From Vicugna pacos (taxonomy: Eukaryota; Chordata; Mammalia; Artiodactyla; Camelidae): a stretch of DNA of 64,000 bases. This document shows positions 22,740-33,732 of the stretch, one piece after another. The position numbers and the translations under genes were made by a program. The notes below the pieces were generated by a model. That model made no database searches, was not told the DNA's origin, and was given only the letters and a program-made list of their open reading frames with translations. How positions within the stretch are numbered: the first letter of the stretch is position 1; the number at the start of each line of letters is the position of its first letter. The stretch spans positions 3,804,453 through 3,868,452 of the forward strand of contig NC_133008.1 in assembly GCF_048564905.1 (NCBI RefSeq), given 5' to 3'.

Positions 22740-23710
22740 TCCGGTGTTGCATGTGAAGGGCAGGGACACACTGATTAAGGGCTGATATCCAAAATATACA
22801 AAAATTTCTTTAAACTCAACAAGAAGGATAAATAACTTGATTAAAAACTGAGCAAAATGCCTGAACACACACCTCATCAAAGAAGAAATCTAGATGCAAA
22901 AGAAGTCTATGGAAAGATGCTCCACAGCATGTGTCATAAAGGGGATGTCAACTGAAACAGCATGGTACCACTGCACACCTGTCAGAACTGCCAAAACGCA
23001 GAACACTGACAGCACCAAATGCTGGTGAGGATGTGGAGCGTCAGGAATTCTCATGCATTGTTGGTGGGAATAAAAATGGCCCAGATACTTTGGAAGACAG
23101 TCTGGCAATTTTTTACAAAACTAAACGTACTCCTAACATATGATCCGGCAACTGTGTTCCTCGGTGTTTACTCGACGAAATGGAAACTTATTTCCACACA
23201 CAAATCTGCATACAGATGTTAATAGCAGCTTTATTTATAGTCACCAGAACTCAGAAGCAACTAAGCTCTTCTTCAGTAGGTGAATGGATAAACTGTGGTC
23301 CAGACAGAAAATGGACTATTATTTGGTGCTAAAATGAAATGAGTTATCAAGGCATGGAAAGACATGGAGGAACCTTAAGTGCATATTACTAAGTGAAAGA
23401 AGCCAATCTGGGAAGGTTCTGCAACTGTCTGATTCCACCTGTATGGTGTTCTGAGAAAGGGAAAACCACAGAGACTAAAAGATCAGTGGCTGTCAGAGGC
23501 TAGAGGGGAAGGAGCAATGAATGAGGTGCAGCACGGAGCATTTTAAGGTCACTAAGACAGACTACTCTGTATGATGCTGTGATGGTGGATACATGTCATT
23601 GCACATCTGTCCAAACCCACAGAGTGCACACCACCAAGTGTAAATCCTAGTGTCAAGTATGGGCTCTGGGTGATGATGACGTGTCAGTGTAAGTTCAACC
23701 ATTGTCACAA
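22740..23710 (+). mobile_element. Old L1 (L1M-type), ORF2 C-terminal region and 3' UTR
   Basis: The segment reads as plus-strand L1 in order: 'ggctgatatccaaaatatac', 'ctcatcaaagaagaaatcta', 'gctggtgaggatgtggagcg', 'attgttggtgggaataaaaa', 'gaatggataaactgtggtcc', 'aagtgaaagaagccaatctg', then 3' UTR-type sequence to about 23710. In one frame (23019-23222) the end of ORF2 is still readable, including 'LLVGIKMAQILWKTVWQFF', which corresponds to the region just after the L1 zinc-knuckle. The copy lacks its 5' part and is interrupted by many changes, so it is dead. Confidence 0.85.
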
Positions 23711-23725
23711 ATGCACGCTCTACTG

Positions 23726-23945
23726 CAGGTGTCAACAGTGAGGAGGCTGTGGGGACAAACTGCAGTTCATACACCCAATCCAGCCCGAGCCACCGCTGTG
23801 AGTAAAGCTCTGTGGGTGTGTGGACTGTCCGGCTGCTCTGGCGTCTGAACAGCAGGGCTGAGCAGCTGCACCAGAGATCAGGAGGTTTGCAGACCCTGAA
23901 ATATTTACCCCCAAGCCCTTGACAGAAAAAGTCTGCTGAGCCCTG
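23726..23945. mobile_element. hAT-type MITE
   Basis: A 220-bp element bounded by imperfect terminal inverted repeats: 'caggtgtcaacagtg' at the left and the reverse complement of 'cagggctcagcagac' at the right. The interior, including 'ctgaaatatttacccccaag' and 'gacagaaaaagtctgctgag', matches the mammalian hAT MITE that reads 'cagg.gtcggcaaactttttctgtaaagggcca'. Its flanks, ctctactg and ttctacac, agree at six of eight bases, as expected for a decayed 8-bp target duplication. It has no transposase. It sits just behind the L1 tail and accounts for a 132-codon minus-strand frame. Confidence 0.7.
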
Positions 23946-24040
23946 TTCTACACGAATCAAAATTCACCCTGAGAGACAGGACAGCAGGGCCCAATCCAGG
24001 CATGGTTAATGGGACTGAAGCAATGTTTTAATTCAAACAC

Positions 24041-24253
24041 CTTTGCTGAAGTCCTGCAGATCCAGCGACAGACTGTAGCCAGGAAGCGTCTGCAGAAGGA
24101 GTCGGTAGCAGGCCTTCCCGCCAGGCTCTGGGATGCCGGGGGCCGTGCGCTCACGGGGGCCACCCGCTTGAAGGAGGCGGACTTGCAGTGGAAGCCGATC
24201 AACTCATGGAGCTCGGAGAGGAGGCTGCATTGCTGAATTCTGTCCTCGGAACG
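24041..24253 (-). CDS. Candidate internal exon, minus strand (unrecognised)
   Basis: On the minus strand a pyrimidine-rich acceptor ('ttgcttttctccctgtgcttcag') is followed by 213 bases, exactly 71 codons, open in one frame and ending at a possible donor ('gcaaag|gtgttt'). The segment is GC- and CpG-rich against AT-rich flanks. In that frame it starts '[20 protein letters not shown]' and ends 'RWICRTSAK'. Another frame is also open in its second half ('[20 protein letters not shown]'), so a decayed exon with a shifted frame is equally possible. It matches no family I know. See the upstream candidate at 25086-25238, whose phase is compatible. Confidence 0.25.
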
Positions 24254-24714
24254 CTGAAGCACAGGGAGAAAAGCAACAAGCATCTGAACGAAACATGTCA
24301 GTGAAAAAAGACCCATAAAAAAGGCTTTCCCTTAAAACAGAGACCCGATGACACAGGAAGGAAGAGGAAGGCTGACTTCGTGCACTGACGGGACCGGATG
24401 CAGAAACGCAGGGAAGCAGCACTGTGCAGACGCTCCAGACCCTCTCCGGGCCCCACCTCTCCGCGTTCCGCCTGTCCTTTTACTAGAAATGCCCCTATTC
24501 CCTGAAACAGAGGAATCTGCTACCTAAACATGGGACACAGAGAAGGGAAAGAGGAACAGGAAGGGAAAGTAAAGGAACAACAGTTCATCTAGTCCCTAGG
24601 GTTTGGGCGGGACTTTCACCAAACACACAACCTCTCAAAGCACAGAGCGCACAGTGAGAGGCTGACAGTGTGACTGCGACTTCTTCTCCTTAAGCACCAG
24701 CTACCTGCCAGCAC

Positions 24715-24850
24715 ACGCTGCGCCCGTTACTGAATCATTACAATCATCTCAGAAACTATTACTACCCCGGCTCACAGGCAAGGAAATCTGAAAGCCGGGG
24801 AGGAATTATTATCATCCTGGACAAAGTCCCACAGACCAGAAGTGTCAGAG
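24715..24850 (+). repeat. MIR fragment
   Basis: 'gaatcattacaatcatctca', 'ggctcacaggcaaggaaatc' and 'gacaaagtcccacagaccag' follow the MIR core ('acaaccctatgaggta...attttacagatgaggaaactgagg...aaggtcacacagct'). It lies inside the proposed intron between the two exon-like segments. Confidence 0.5.
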
Positions 24851-25085
24851 CCTCTGGCAGACCGTGGACTAAAATGCTCCTCATCACCACGGGCCCTGAG
24901 CCTCAGGCTGAGGCCACGTCAGGTCTGCACGGGCCCAGAGCACAAGTCTGTGGGACAGGGAATGCTCCCACTCGAAGTGCCAGGCGAAGACCCTCAGGAA
25001 GCTGTGTAATGAAACCAAATCCCCAAACTCATTTCCAACCCACTGCCCTGTCCGGGAGGACTGCTCGGCAGATCTGCACTGTCAC

Positions 25086-25238
25086 CTGTGCACAGGCTGT
25101 GCAAGGGGCCCAGACAGGGACGTGACATCCCAGTGGAAGTGGCTCGGGGAGCGCTTCATCACAGGACAGACTTTCCCGGCTTCCAACGCAAATTCTCCAT
25201 TCCATTTCCAACTGGAAAGGAAGTTTAGACTTGCTTTC
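25086..25238 (-). CDS. Candidate internal exon, minus strand (unrecognised, weak)
   Basis: Minus-strand sequence with an acceptor-like tract ('ttactactctctttgtttct' then ggagag), 153 bases equal to 51 codons, and a good-looking donor ('gtgcacag|gtgaca'). In the phase-0 frame it reads 'LPFQLEMEWRICVGSRESLS' and ends 'VWAPCTACAQ', with several cysteines. A second frame is open across the same bases ('SSWKWNGEFALEAGKVCPVM'), so openness alone proves little. It would join in phase with the 71-codon candidate after an 832-bp intron. Confidence 0.15.
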
Positions 25239-25240
25239 CT

Positions 25241-25840
25241 CTCCAGAAACAAAGAGAGTAGTAACATCAGTGGGAAACTCAAGACTGAGGAAGAGTCTAC
25301 TGGCCATTTGGAAGGATAGGCCGGGGAGGGAACAGAGACAGTTATCAGAAAGACCTGTGTTCCAGTCCAAAGTCTACACGTCAGTCGCTTTGACAGTTTC
25401 CTTTTTAATACAGGTGATAAAGTCTAATTATGATTGTTGGGAAAACTAAATGAAATATCGTATTCCACTAGCATAGGTGTAAAATCCTCCATGAGTGTTC
25501 CAGGAATGGACGTGATCGTGGTTAGTTACTGTCTGCCAATTCTTGTGTGGTAAGCTCACATCAGCCAACCAGAGATGTGCCAGAGAATGCCTCACCAGCC
25601 AGCAGCCTTCTCCAAGTTGGAAACTCACAGTGTCCGAAGAGCAGGCAGTGGTGGATACTTTGGGGCACTCTGGAGGTAGCACTCCAGTGATGACTTTAAA
25701 AAGCTGGGGAGAATTTAGGGGACCATACAGTTCAAATACAGAAAACTCATTCCATGTCTACAAATATTCATCTCTAGCCATGATGATTCAGAGAGTAAAT
25801 ACACATTCAAACTTACAACATTTTCCCACATAAGTGCATC
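25241..25840. other. Noncoding stretch, no feature recognised
   Basis: Mixed composition. A plus-strand frame of 96 codons (25543-25833) has no domain or exon signals I could support. Confidence 0.4.
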
Positions 25841-25844
25841 AAAA

Positions 25845-25930
25845 CAATTTGGAAAGAATGTAACTTTCTTCTCTAGATCACACAGCGGGGATTACAAGGT
25901 TTGTACTGACAGCCCTACTTGTAAATCATC
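25845..25930 (+). repeat. MIR-like fragment
   Basis: 'tagatcacacagcggggatt' followed by 'gtactgacagccc' resembles the MIR stretch 'aaggtcacacagctagtaa...gaacccaggtctg.ctgactcc'. It is short. Confidence 0.3.
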
Positions 25931-28260
25931 TGCAAACGTAACTGGGTCCAATACCAGTCATCATCTTTCGAAGAGAAGGATGGAAAAGAGCAAAACCAAG
26001 CTAATACGCTCCAGCCTTTTGTTTGGTTACGATGTCACAGAGGAGACGGACAGCTCAATAAGGAACCACTCTGCCATGATCACGGAGCCTGGGAGCGCAA
26101 TGGGCGGCAAGATGTATGATGCAGCAGTAGCTGTGCCTGTGCATCTAGGCAGGTACCAAGACTCACCTCGACAAGGTATCAAACGTTTATGCCCATGTCC
26201 TCATCACCTGACAAGTATTAAAGAGAAATGAAAACATATGAAAGACCAATACCCTTGGTGGGTACACCATCCAAAGAGCAAAGTCACAGTTTGACAACTG
26301 GCCATCATGGTTCCCTGTAATTCATTCTTGGAAGACCTTAAAAGCCACTCCTCTGTCCTCAAGAAGTGATGCCTACTTGTCCTATCTTTGGCTCAGGGAT
26401 ACAGCACATTCACGTGGACTTTAATGTCTGCACAGATTTGACTGTCTTTCTCCAGGTTCACTTGTCCATTCCGAAGAAGGCTGAGTTAAGTCCATCTTCC
26501 ATAAGATCAACTCCCTCCAGTGACAACTTAACGAGCCTGCAATTACAAGCCAACTGAACAGGACTGTCCTCAGCTAAAAATATCACCCACCCTTCACTGC
26601 TTTCTTAATCTCCTTTCCTGGCTAATTGCAACAGACCAACAACACCCTCCACCAAGTTCCCCAACTATGTCAAATAGAAATTAAGGTCCATAAAAGAAAA
26701 GACAACTCCATAGTCACCTCTGAATTCCTAGCATACAAAAATGTCAATAAATAGAACTATAATTATTGCTTCTTTCTTTTAAAACCTTTCTGGTTATTTA
26801 AGTGCGACCATGGAAGTGAGGTATTTGGGTCTAGTATCTTGATCTAGAAGACTCTGGAGGCCTTTTTCAGAATGGCTGTCCACTGATTCATTCAAAACAC
26901 AACTTCTCTTTCCGGGAGGAGCTAAGATTTTCTGCCAGGAGTTTGTGGTCACTCTCATGCTATAACAGCTTTAAACTAAACCCTTACTTTGTATATGTTA
27001 TTTTTCCCCTTTCCTTATTTCTTTGCCTTGAGGAATACATTTTTTCTTTTGTTTCAAATTCACCCTTTTGTAAAGCAGGATTATAAGGATGTGCTTGGCC
27101 TTACATAAGAACAGCCATCCAACACCCAGTGTGAGAGGCTTCGGGCTCACCTCCTGCCCTTCTGCCAGGGCAACCGAATCTCAGTTCAGGAGCCAACCGG
27201 CACCCCAGGACTTCTAAGGCTCACGTATCTCCCAGAATTCCTGCTTTCTGGTTTGTCTTGGCTTCTGAGAATTTCCCCTCACTTTCTTGACAATTATCCT
27301 TGCAGCTTGAAAGATGAAGAAGGAAGGTTTTATTTCTTAATCTGCATTTTAAGGAACTTATGTAATGAAGGTTTTCACGAGTTTTTGAACCCTCCATCAC
27401 CGAGACAGAAAACATACAAGTTATTTTCTAAATTTAGCTATCATGTGCATCTTTTCTTTGCTTTTGTTTTCTTAACTGCTAACAGATATTTTTTAATTAA
27501 AAAATAAAATTAGGCCCCAAATAGGATAGAAAATTGAAGGGGCAAACAAAATTAAAGGGCAAAGACAGAAAAATGATAAGTACTCTACAAATTTAATAGA
27601 ATACATACACTATGGATCAGATCAGCAATTCTCAGTAACAGCTAATTGAAACCTGACCATGAGGTAAAACGTCTCTCCTGTCAGGAGATGGCCAACAGAA
27701 AATAGAATTAAGCCAACAAACTAAAATTCTAAGTCTGGCAAGGTATAGAAGTCTACCAGCTAAATGTCTCTTCTTCTGGAAAAGAGGGAGACTCACCAGC
27801 TATTTTCTGTGGAGCCTGAGCCCAGGGAAGGGCGGTGAAGTGAGCTCTGTAAGTACCCAATTAGCAAAGTGAGTGATGAATAAAGAGATGTGAGCTTTGA
27901 TGACAGAGATGATACTACTATTCACTTGTCCTGTCAAGTATGACTTCATGCTCAGTGATCAATACCTCGGCGTCCTCAGGAATTGAGATTATAGGAAAAT
28001 GCACAGCCCGGGATAAGACCTCCTCTGTGAGCTCGTGACACTGCACTTAGATGTCTCAAGGGCACCTCCAACTCCACCTGCAAAGAGCTGACCTCACGGT
28101 GCTCCTCCAATAGCTGTCCTGCCCAGGGCCCCTGGTCTGGGGGCAAGGTCTCCCTGCCTCTCCCAGCTCAGGCCCATCACTCACAGATGAGACTGGACCC
28201 CTCCTTCAGGGCCAAGATATCCTCAGTCACCAAATCCCACCACCCACACCTGACCTACCA
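25931..28260. other. Noncoding stretch with possible L2 tail at 26640-26770
   Basis: 'gacaactccatagtcacctc', 'gaattcctagcatacaaaaa' and 'tgtcaataaatag' resemble the L2 3' end. The rest shows only short overlapping frames, including 26366-26557 and 27253-27507, with no recognisable domain. Confidence 0.35.
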
Positions 28261-28264
28261 GGTA

Positions 28265-28505
28265 CTCACTGGCACTCACTCAGCACTGACTCTGTGCTGC
28301 GGACCACGCTGCACACTCTGCACAAGTTATCTCACTGGATTTCCACAGCAGTCCTGGGAAGTCGGTACATCACTGCTTCAATTGATTAGGTAAATTGTTT
28401 CACTTCCTTGAGTGCGTCATCCAAAGTGACACGGCTACAGAGCCACAAACCTGGGACTGAAAATCACTTGAAAACTGAACACTGCTACACCTCACAGCCA
28501 CCCTA
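28265..28505 (+). repeat. MIR SINE
   Basis: The order 'ctgactctgtgctgcggacc', 'acaagttatctcactggatt', 'ccacagcagtcctgggaagt', 'acacggctacagagccacaa' and 'cctgggactg' follows MIR from the 'tgtgccaggcactgttc' block through the 'cacacagctag...gggattcgaaccc' block. Confidence 0.65.
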
Positions 28506-28554
28506 CTCTGACTCATCACATCATCTCCTGCCGAGCCTTCTAAATGTTTCTAAG

Positions 28555-28770
28555 CATTCTACAAGACAAAAGTGATCTACGAGAGCACCCCACTCCCCTA
28601 CTTAAAATCTGTCAATGACGGTCCACTGCCCTTAGGAGAATGCCCCACCGGGCCTGAGCACAACCCAAAGGCCCGGCATCTGCATTCCCTGTGCAGCCGT
28701 GCCAACTCACCCACCATGTAGCACTACATGTGCCGTGTGCAGACAGGGATGCTGATTCCGTACAACCCGG
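28555..28770. repeat. L2-type fragment
   Basis: 'cttaaaatctgtcaatgacg', 'gtccactgcccttaggagaa' and 'gggcctgagcacaacccaaa' match the old repeat that reads 'cttaaaacccttcaatggcttcccattgc.cttagaataaa...atggcctacaaggccctgcat'. I assign it to the L2 group from memory and leave the strand open. Confidence 0.5.
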
Positions 28771-28899
28771 GGCTCGTCTCACTCAAACAATGATCACCCT
28801 CTTCAATGCTGACTCTCAGAAAAATGTTTTCTCAGGATGAATCAATATCTTTTTCCTTGCAACTTCCCATCATTGATAATGAGCTCCCCACAAAAGAGA

Positions 28900-29045
28900 G
28901 AAGACTTAATCCTCAGTCTCCTTATCTGTAAAGTGTGAATAACAAGGAAATATGAGAGGTTTTAAGAGAAATAATTTTCATGTGAGGCTGAGGGACAATT
29001 CCCAACATACAGTAAGCACTCAATATGTGCTTACTTAATATTAAT
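28900..29045 (+). repeat. MIR 3' fragment
   Basis: 'cagtctccttatctgtaaag', 'tgtgaataacaaggaaatat' and 'atacagtaagcactcaatat' then 'gtgctta' follow the MIR second half closely, including the '.acagtaagcactcaataaatg' end. Confidence 0.65.
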
Positions 29046-29690
29046 AAGAATAGATTCCATTCCAGCAACCTTCAATCAATGCTTTATGGCTTTGTCCAAA
29101 AGACCACCAACAAACTGTTGGGCAAACCGCTTTGAGGAGATCAGCACAAGCGTACTGGGAGAGGTAAGCGCTGACTCCATTTACAGCTGCAGCCAACCAG
29201 TACTACGGGGTGGGGGCATTTTGCTCAAACTCTTACATGTTGCTTGAGCATTTAGTTGTAGTTATTGAATAAAGATAGGTATTATTTCCTCAAAACTCCT
29301 GAAACATAAATCTTTAAAGATTTATGTAAATTAGGTTTCAAGTACAACACACACACTAGAAATCATTTGAAAATTTTACTCTTAGATCCTCCGCACATCA
29401 AAAGGTCATGTTCTTAATGTATCTGACTAAATACACTGAAAGGATTGTTTAAAAGAAATTAAGATGAACCATCCTGAATAAGCTCTCAGTATCATTTGCA
29501 CAAAGCCCCACCCAAGGGTCTCATTTCTCACGTCCACATAGGTGTTCAGGCAGCTTAACCTAGGTCTTGGTTTCTTATAACACAGGGATGGGAAGAATTG
29601 TGGATAGATTTATGTAGCAAATACAAATGTAGTGTATTTGCTGTGTAGGAATCCTAGAAATAAATAAATTGTTATATAGTCCCACCCTTA
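29046..29690. other. Noncoding stretch, no feature recognised
   Basis: AT-rich sequence with no repeat family or exon I can support. Confidence 0.4.
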
Positions 29691-30502
29691 GGAAGCTCAG
29701 CCTTTCCATTTACAACAGCATTAAAAATAAAATGAGAGATACATTTAACAAAATTTTACAAGATTTGTACATTGAAAATTTTGAAGTATCACCAAAAATT
29801 ATTGAAAAGATCTACATATATGGAAGGCATCCCATGTTCATGAAATGGTAGACAATATTGTCAAAAATGTTAAGACTCCCCAAAGTGATCTACAAATTTA
29901 ATGGAATCTCTATCAAAATTCCAGCTGACTTCTTTCCAAATATTGAAAAACTGATTCCAAAATTCATATGGAATTGCAAGTGGCCCAGGTCAGCCAAAAC
30001 AAACTTGAAAAAGAAGAGCAAAGTTGGAGGAATCACTCAAAGGTTACTACAAATCTATAGTACTCAAGTCATTATGGTACTGGCATAAGTTTGGATGCAT
30101 AAATCAATGAGACACAATAAAAAATCCAGGGGGAAAACTTATATTTACAGTCAGTTTTCCACAAATATTCCAACAACACTCCATTGAAAGAATAGTCTAT
30201 TCAACACATGGTGCAGAGACACCTGGGTACCTGCAGGCAAAAGAATGAATCTGAAATCTGGACCCCTGTATTTTATATAACAAATAAATGTTAATTCAAA
30301 ATGGATCACAGACAGAAACGTAAAAACTAAATGTATAAATTTTCTAAAAGAAGACATAGTATAAATCTTTGTGGTCATAGTATAGGCTATGGCTTCCTAG
30401 ATACAATGCCAAGGGCACAAGTGATTAAAAAAAAAGCAGATAAAATTGACTTCATCAAAATTAAAACCATTTGATACAAAGGACATAATCAAGAAAGTGA
30501 AA

Positions 30503-30617
30503 TGAAAGAGGAAGGGGGTAGCTCAAGTGATAGAGTGCGTGCTTGGCAAAAATAAGAAAAAAGAATAAATCTAATTACCTCCCCTATAAAGAAATTGTTT
30601 TATTGTTTAAAAAAATT
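30503..30617 (+). mobile_element. Camelid tRNA-derived SINE (Vic-1-like), internally shortened
   Basis: 'gggggtagctcaagtgatag' and 'agtgcgtgcttggc' are the tRNA-like head with the internal A-box. The B-box part is missing, and the copy goes straight to its tail 'aataaatctaattacctcccc', 'tataaagaaattg'. The 9-bp duplication aaagtgaaa flanks it (30494-30502 and 30618-30626). It lies inside the older L1, so it is the later arrival. Such SINEs are known from camelids, which is the best taxonomic clue here. Confidence 0.75.
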
Positions 30618-31031
30618 AAAGTGAAACAACAATCTGCAGAATAGGAGAAAAATTTTGCAAATCATATATCTAATAATAGGCTAGTATCTGGGATATAAAC
30701 AAACGCTTACAACTGAACAATACAAAGAAAATCGACCCAATTTTTAAATTTGCCAAGGATTTAAATAGATACACAATTGGCCAATAAGCATATGAAAAGA
30801 TGCTCAACATCACTAGCGAAATCTAAATCAAAATGAGATCTCATTTTACACTCACTAGGATGGTTATAATCAAATCATGGACAATAACAAGTGTCGGTCA
30901 GGAGGCAGAGAAATGGGAACCCTCAATACGCAGCCATTGGAAAGGAGTAATGGTGCAGCTTCTTTGGAAAAGCCTGGTGTTTCCTCAAAAGTTTAGAGTC
31001 ATATAGCTCAGCAATTCCACTCCTACATATA

Positions 31032-31171
31032 GAGTCATCCCTCAGGATCCTCTGGGGGTTGGTTTCAGGAACATCCCACCCTGGATACCATAATCCAAGG
31101 ATGTTCGAGTCCCTTTACAATCAGCCATCTCGATCCATGAAGAGGAAACTACAGATGTGGCAGGCCAACTG
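31032..31171 (+). mobile_element. Tigger/pogo-like MITE
   Basis: A 140-bp element starting 'gagtcatccctcaggatcct' and ending 'gtggcaggccaactg'. The first block continues 'gggggttggtttcaggaaca', then 'ggataccataatccaaggat', matching the MITE that reads 'cagttggccctc.gtatccgtgggggattggttccagga'. Its end is the reverse complement of a 'cagttggcc' terminus. It is flanked by TA at 31030-31031 and 31172-31173, the expected target duplication for this superfamily. It interrupts the old L1 and has no coding capacity. Confidence 0.65.
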
Positions 31172-31301
31172 TACAGCCAACAGAATGAAAACATATTCTC
31201 GCAAAATCTTTCACATCAATATTCATAGTAGTATCATTCAGAGTAGCCAAAAGTTACTAACAATATCCATCCATCAATGAATGGATAAACAAAATTATCA
31301 A

Positions 31302-32767
31302 GAATAGGCCCACAAACATTTGGTCATTGAATCTTTGACAAAGGAGGTGAGAACATACAATGGAGTAAAGGCAGCCTCTTCAGCAAATGGTGTAGGGAAA
31401 ACTGAACAGCTGCATGTAATCACTGAAGTTAGACTACTCCCTCACAGCATACACAAATATGAATTCAAAATGGATAAAGACTTAAACATGTAGACAAGAG
31501 ACTATAAACCCCTTAGAAGAAAACATAGGCAAACATGTGACATATATCTCAGCAATGTTTTCCTAGAGCAGTCTACTCAAGCAATAGAAATACAAGCAAA
31601 AATATACAAGTGGGATCTAATTAAACTTACAAGCTTTTGCACAGCTAAGGAAACTGTAAGCAAAACTAAAAGACAACCTATGGAATGGGAGAAAATAGTT
31701 GCAATAAATGAAACTGACAAGGGATTAATTTCCAGAATATGTAAACAGCTTGTACACTTAATAAGAAAGAAAAACAAACAATTCAATTCAAAAATGGGCA
31801 GAAGTCCTAAAGAAACATTTCTCCAATGAGACATAAAAATGGCCAATAGGCACATGAAAAACTGTTCAATATCATTATCAGAGAAATGCAAATCAAAAGT
31901 GCAATCAAGTACCAACTCTCACCAGTCAGAATAGCCATCATTCAGACGTTCACAGACAATAAATACTGGAGAGGCTGTGGAGAATTGGGAACCATCCTAC
32001 ACTGTGGTGGGAATGCAGTTTGGTGGAGCCATTTTGGAAAACTGTATAGAGGTTCTTCAAAAGACAAAAAATTGACCTCCCATATAACCCAGCAATCCCA
32101 CTCATGGGCATATATCCAAAAGGATCTGTAATTCAAAAAGACACCTTCACCACAATGTTCACAGCAGCACTATTTACAATAGCAAGACATGGACACAACC
32201 TAAATGTCCAGTGACAGATGACTGGATAAAGAGGTTGCAGTATATTTGTCCAATAGACTACTATTCACCCATAAAATAATAATAAAATAATGCCATTTGC
32301 AGCAACATGAATGGACCTGGAGAATGTCATTCTAAGTGAAGTAAGCCAGAAAGAGAAAGAAAATTACCATATGAGATCGCTCACATGTGGAATCTAAAAA
32401 AAAAAAAGCCAAAGAAACAAAAAGATAAACTTATCTACAGAACAGAAACAGACACAGAGACACAGGAACCAAACTATGGTTACCAGAAGAGAGAGGGTGT
32501 GGGAAGGAATAAATTGGGAGTTCAAGATATGTAGATACTGAGTATGTATAGAATAAACAGCAAGACTACACTGTATAGCACAGGAGAATATATTTAATAT
32601 CTTATAGTAACTTATGTTCAAAAAGAATATGAAAATGAATACATGAATGTTACTATTTAACTGAAGTGTTATGCTGTACACAAGAAACTGACACAACAGT
32701 ATAAACTGGCTAGACTTTAATGAAAACATTTTTAAATAGACCAAAAACAAAAACAAAGAAGAAGGAT
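31302..32767 (+). mobile_element. Younger artiodactyl-type L1, 3' part, nested in the old L1
   Basis: The copy starts within ORF2 ('caaacatttggtcattgaat'), passes 'gaaaacataggcaaacatgt' and 'agagaaatgcaaatcaaaag', and ends with the artiodactyl 3' UTR pattern: 'ggaatctaaaaaaaaaaaag', 'acttatctacagaacagaaa', 'aaactatggttaccagaaga', 'gcacaggagaatatatttaa' and 'gctgtacacaagaaactgac'. The zinc-knuckle region is still readable as 'YWRGCGELGTILHCGGN', with the first and last cysteines replaced. An 8-bp duplication (attatcaa, 31294-31301 and 32768-32775) brackets it. It is 5'-truncated and inactive. Confidence 0.85.
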
Positions 32768-32775
32768 ATTATCAA

Positions 32776-32975
32776 ACAAAAAGAATAAAGTACAGATTCA
32801 GGCTGCAATATGGATGAACCTTGAAACTTTATACTAAAATAAGCCAGACACAAAAGGACAAATAGTGCCCTTTAAGGTGAACAGTATCTAAGCGTTTATT
32901 GTACTACTCCTGTAAATTTTCCGTAGGTTTGAATTCTATCAATATCAAAATAAATTGTATTATTCATTAAAAACA
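32776..32975 (+). mobile_element. Old L1, resumed 3' part
   Basis: 'gcaatatggatgaaccttga', 'aataagccagacacaaaagg' and 'tcctgtaaattttccgtagg' continue the interrupted older L1 into its 3' UTR. Confidence 0.75.
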
Positions 32976-33250
32976 TAAAACACTTCCTCACAGGAGGGCT
33001 TTAATTGTTAAATGCAGAAATGCATGTAAAGTTTGGAACAACAATTTGCACGTCCACAGTCAGTATTGTCACTGCCACTCAGAGGGTGGTGCCAGCGCTG
33101 ATGAGAGCTGCCTCCACTCGCTCCACTGCAGACAGTAGTGAAGGCCTGAGCTCTGACAGTCAAGGTTTGCGTGAACCTGGGTCAGACACATCCACATCCC
33201 AGACTCTGCGTTACCCAAATTTCTTATACAAACTGCAACATGTAATGTAA
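32976..33250. other. Noncoding stretch, no feature recognised
   Basis: More GC-rich than its neighbours from 33060 to 33200. Only short frames on both strands. Confidence 0.4.
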
Positions 33251-33254
33251 ACAC

Positions 33255-33400
33255 ACTAGAGGGATGTATCATACATCACAGGGAATACAGCCAATGTTTT
33301 TCAGTAAATATAAATGGAGCATCTATTGTACACCTGAAAATTATATCATATTTTAAATCAGCTATATCTTTATAAAAAATTAAAAACTAATTTAAAAATG
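33255..33400 (+). mobile_element. L1 3' end fragment
   Basis: 'gatgtatcatacatcacagg', 'gaatacagccaatgtttttc', 'agtaaatataaatggagcat' and 'ttgtacacctgaaaattata' match the end of artiodactyl-type L1 3' UTRs ('gggaatatagccaatattttgtaataa.tataaatgga'), followed by an A-rich tail. Confidence 0.65.
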
Positions 33401-33732
33401 TTATCACTGTAATATCCAATTCGGTTTTTAAGTAACTACTAAACAGCTTAGAATGTATAAAAGCATTTAAGTGTGCTGTTTGTTTACATATTTGTTTACT
33501 TAGAGCCTCCTGCTAAAAGAGAAATTAATCAATTTTTTCAACACAACTTAACAACCATAACAACAAAAAGGCAAAACTGAGAGTGAAGAGAAAATGGAGA
33601 TTCAATACTTAAATGATACCAGGGGGAGATAAAGTCATAAAAATGGATTCCATGAAGTCAGGGCAAGTGTTAAAGGCCGACTAGAAATTCAGCTGTAAGA
33701 TTCTTGGCAGCTAAAGCAAAAAGAAAAAGGTG

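Larger units (their letters stand above)
29695..31293 (+). mobile_element. Old L1, ORF2 C-terminal half (5' part of an interrupted copy)
   Basis: Plus-strand L1 ORF2 sequence begins near 'ccatttacaacagcattaaa' and runs through 'tttaatggaatctctatcaa', 'actggcataagtttggatgc', 'cagggggaaaacttatattt', 'cactaggatggttataatca' and 'gaatggataaacaaaattat'. In one frame (29858-30088) the typical ORF2 region reads 'FIWNCKWPRSAKTNLKKKSK'. The copy is 5'-truncated, full of changes, and split by three later insertions: a SINE, a Tigger-like MITE and a younger L1. It resumes at about 32776. Confidence 0.85.

Noticed and set aside
23562-23960. 132-codon minus-strand open frame
   Set aside because: It covers the hAT MITE and the L1 tail end.
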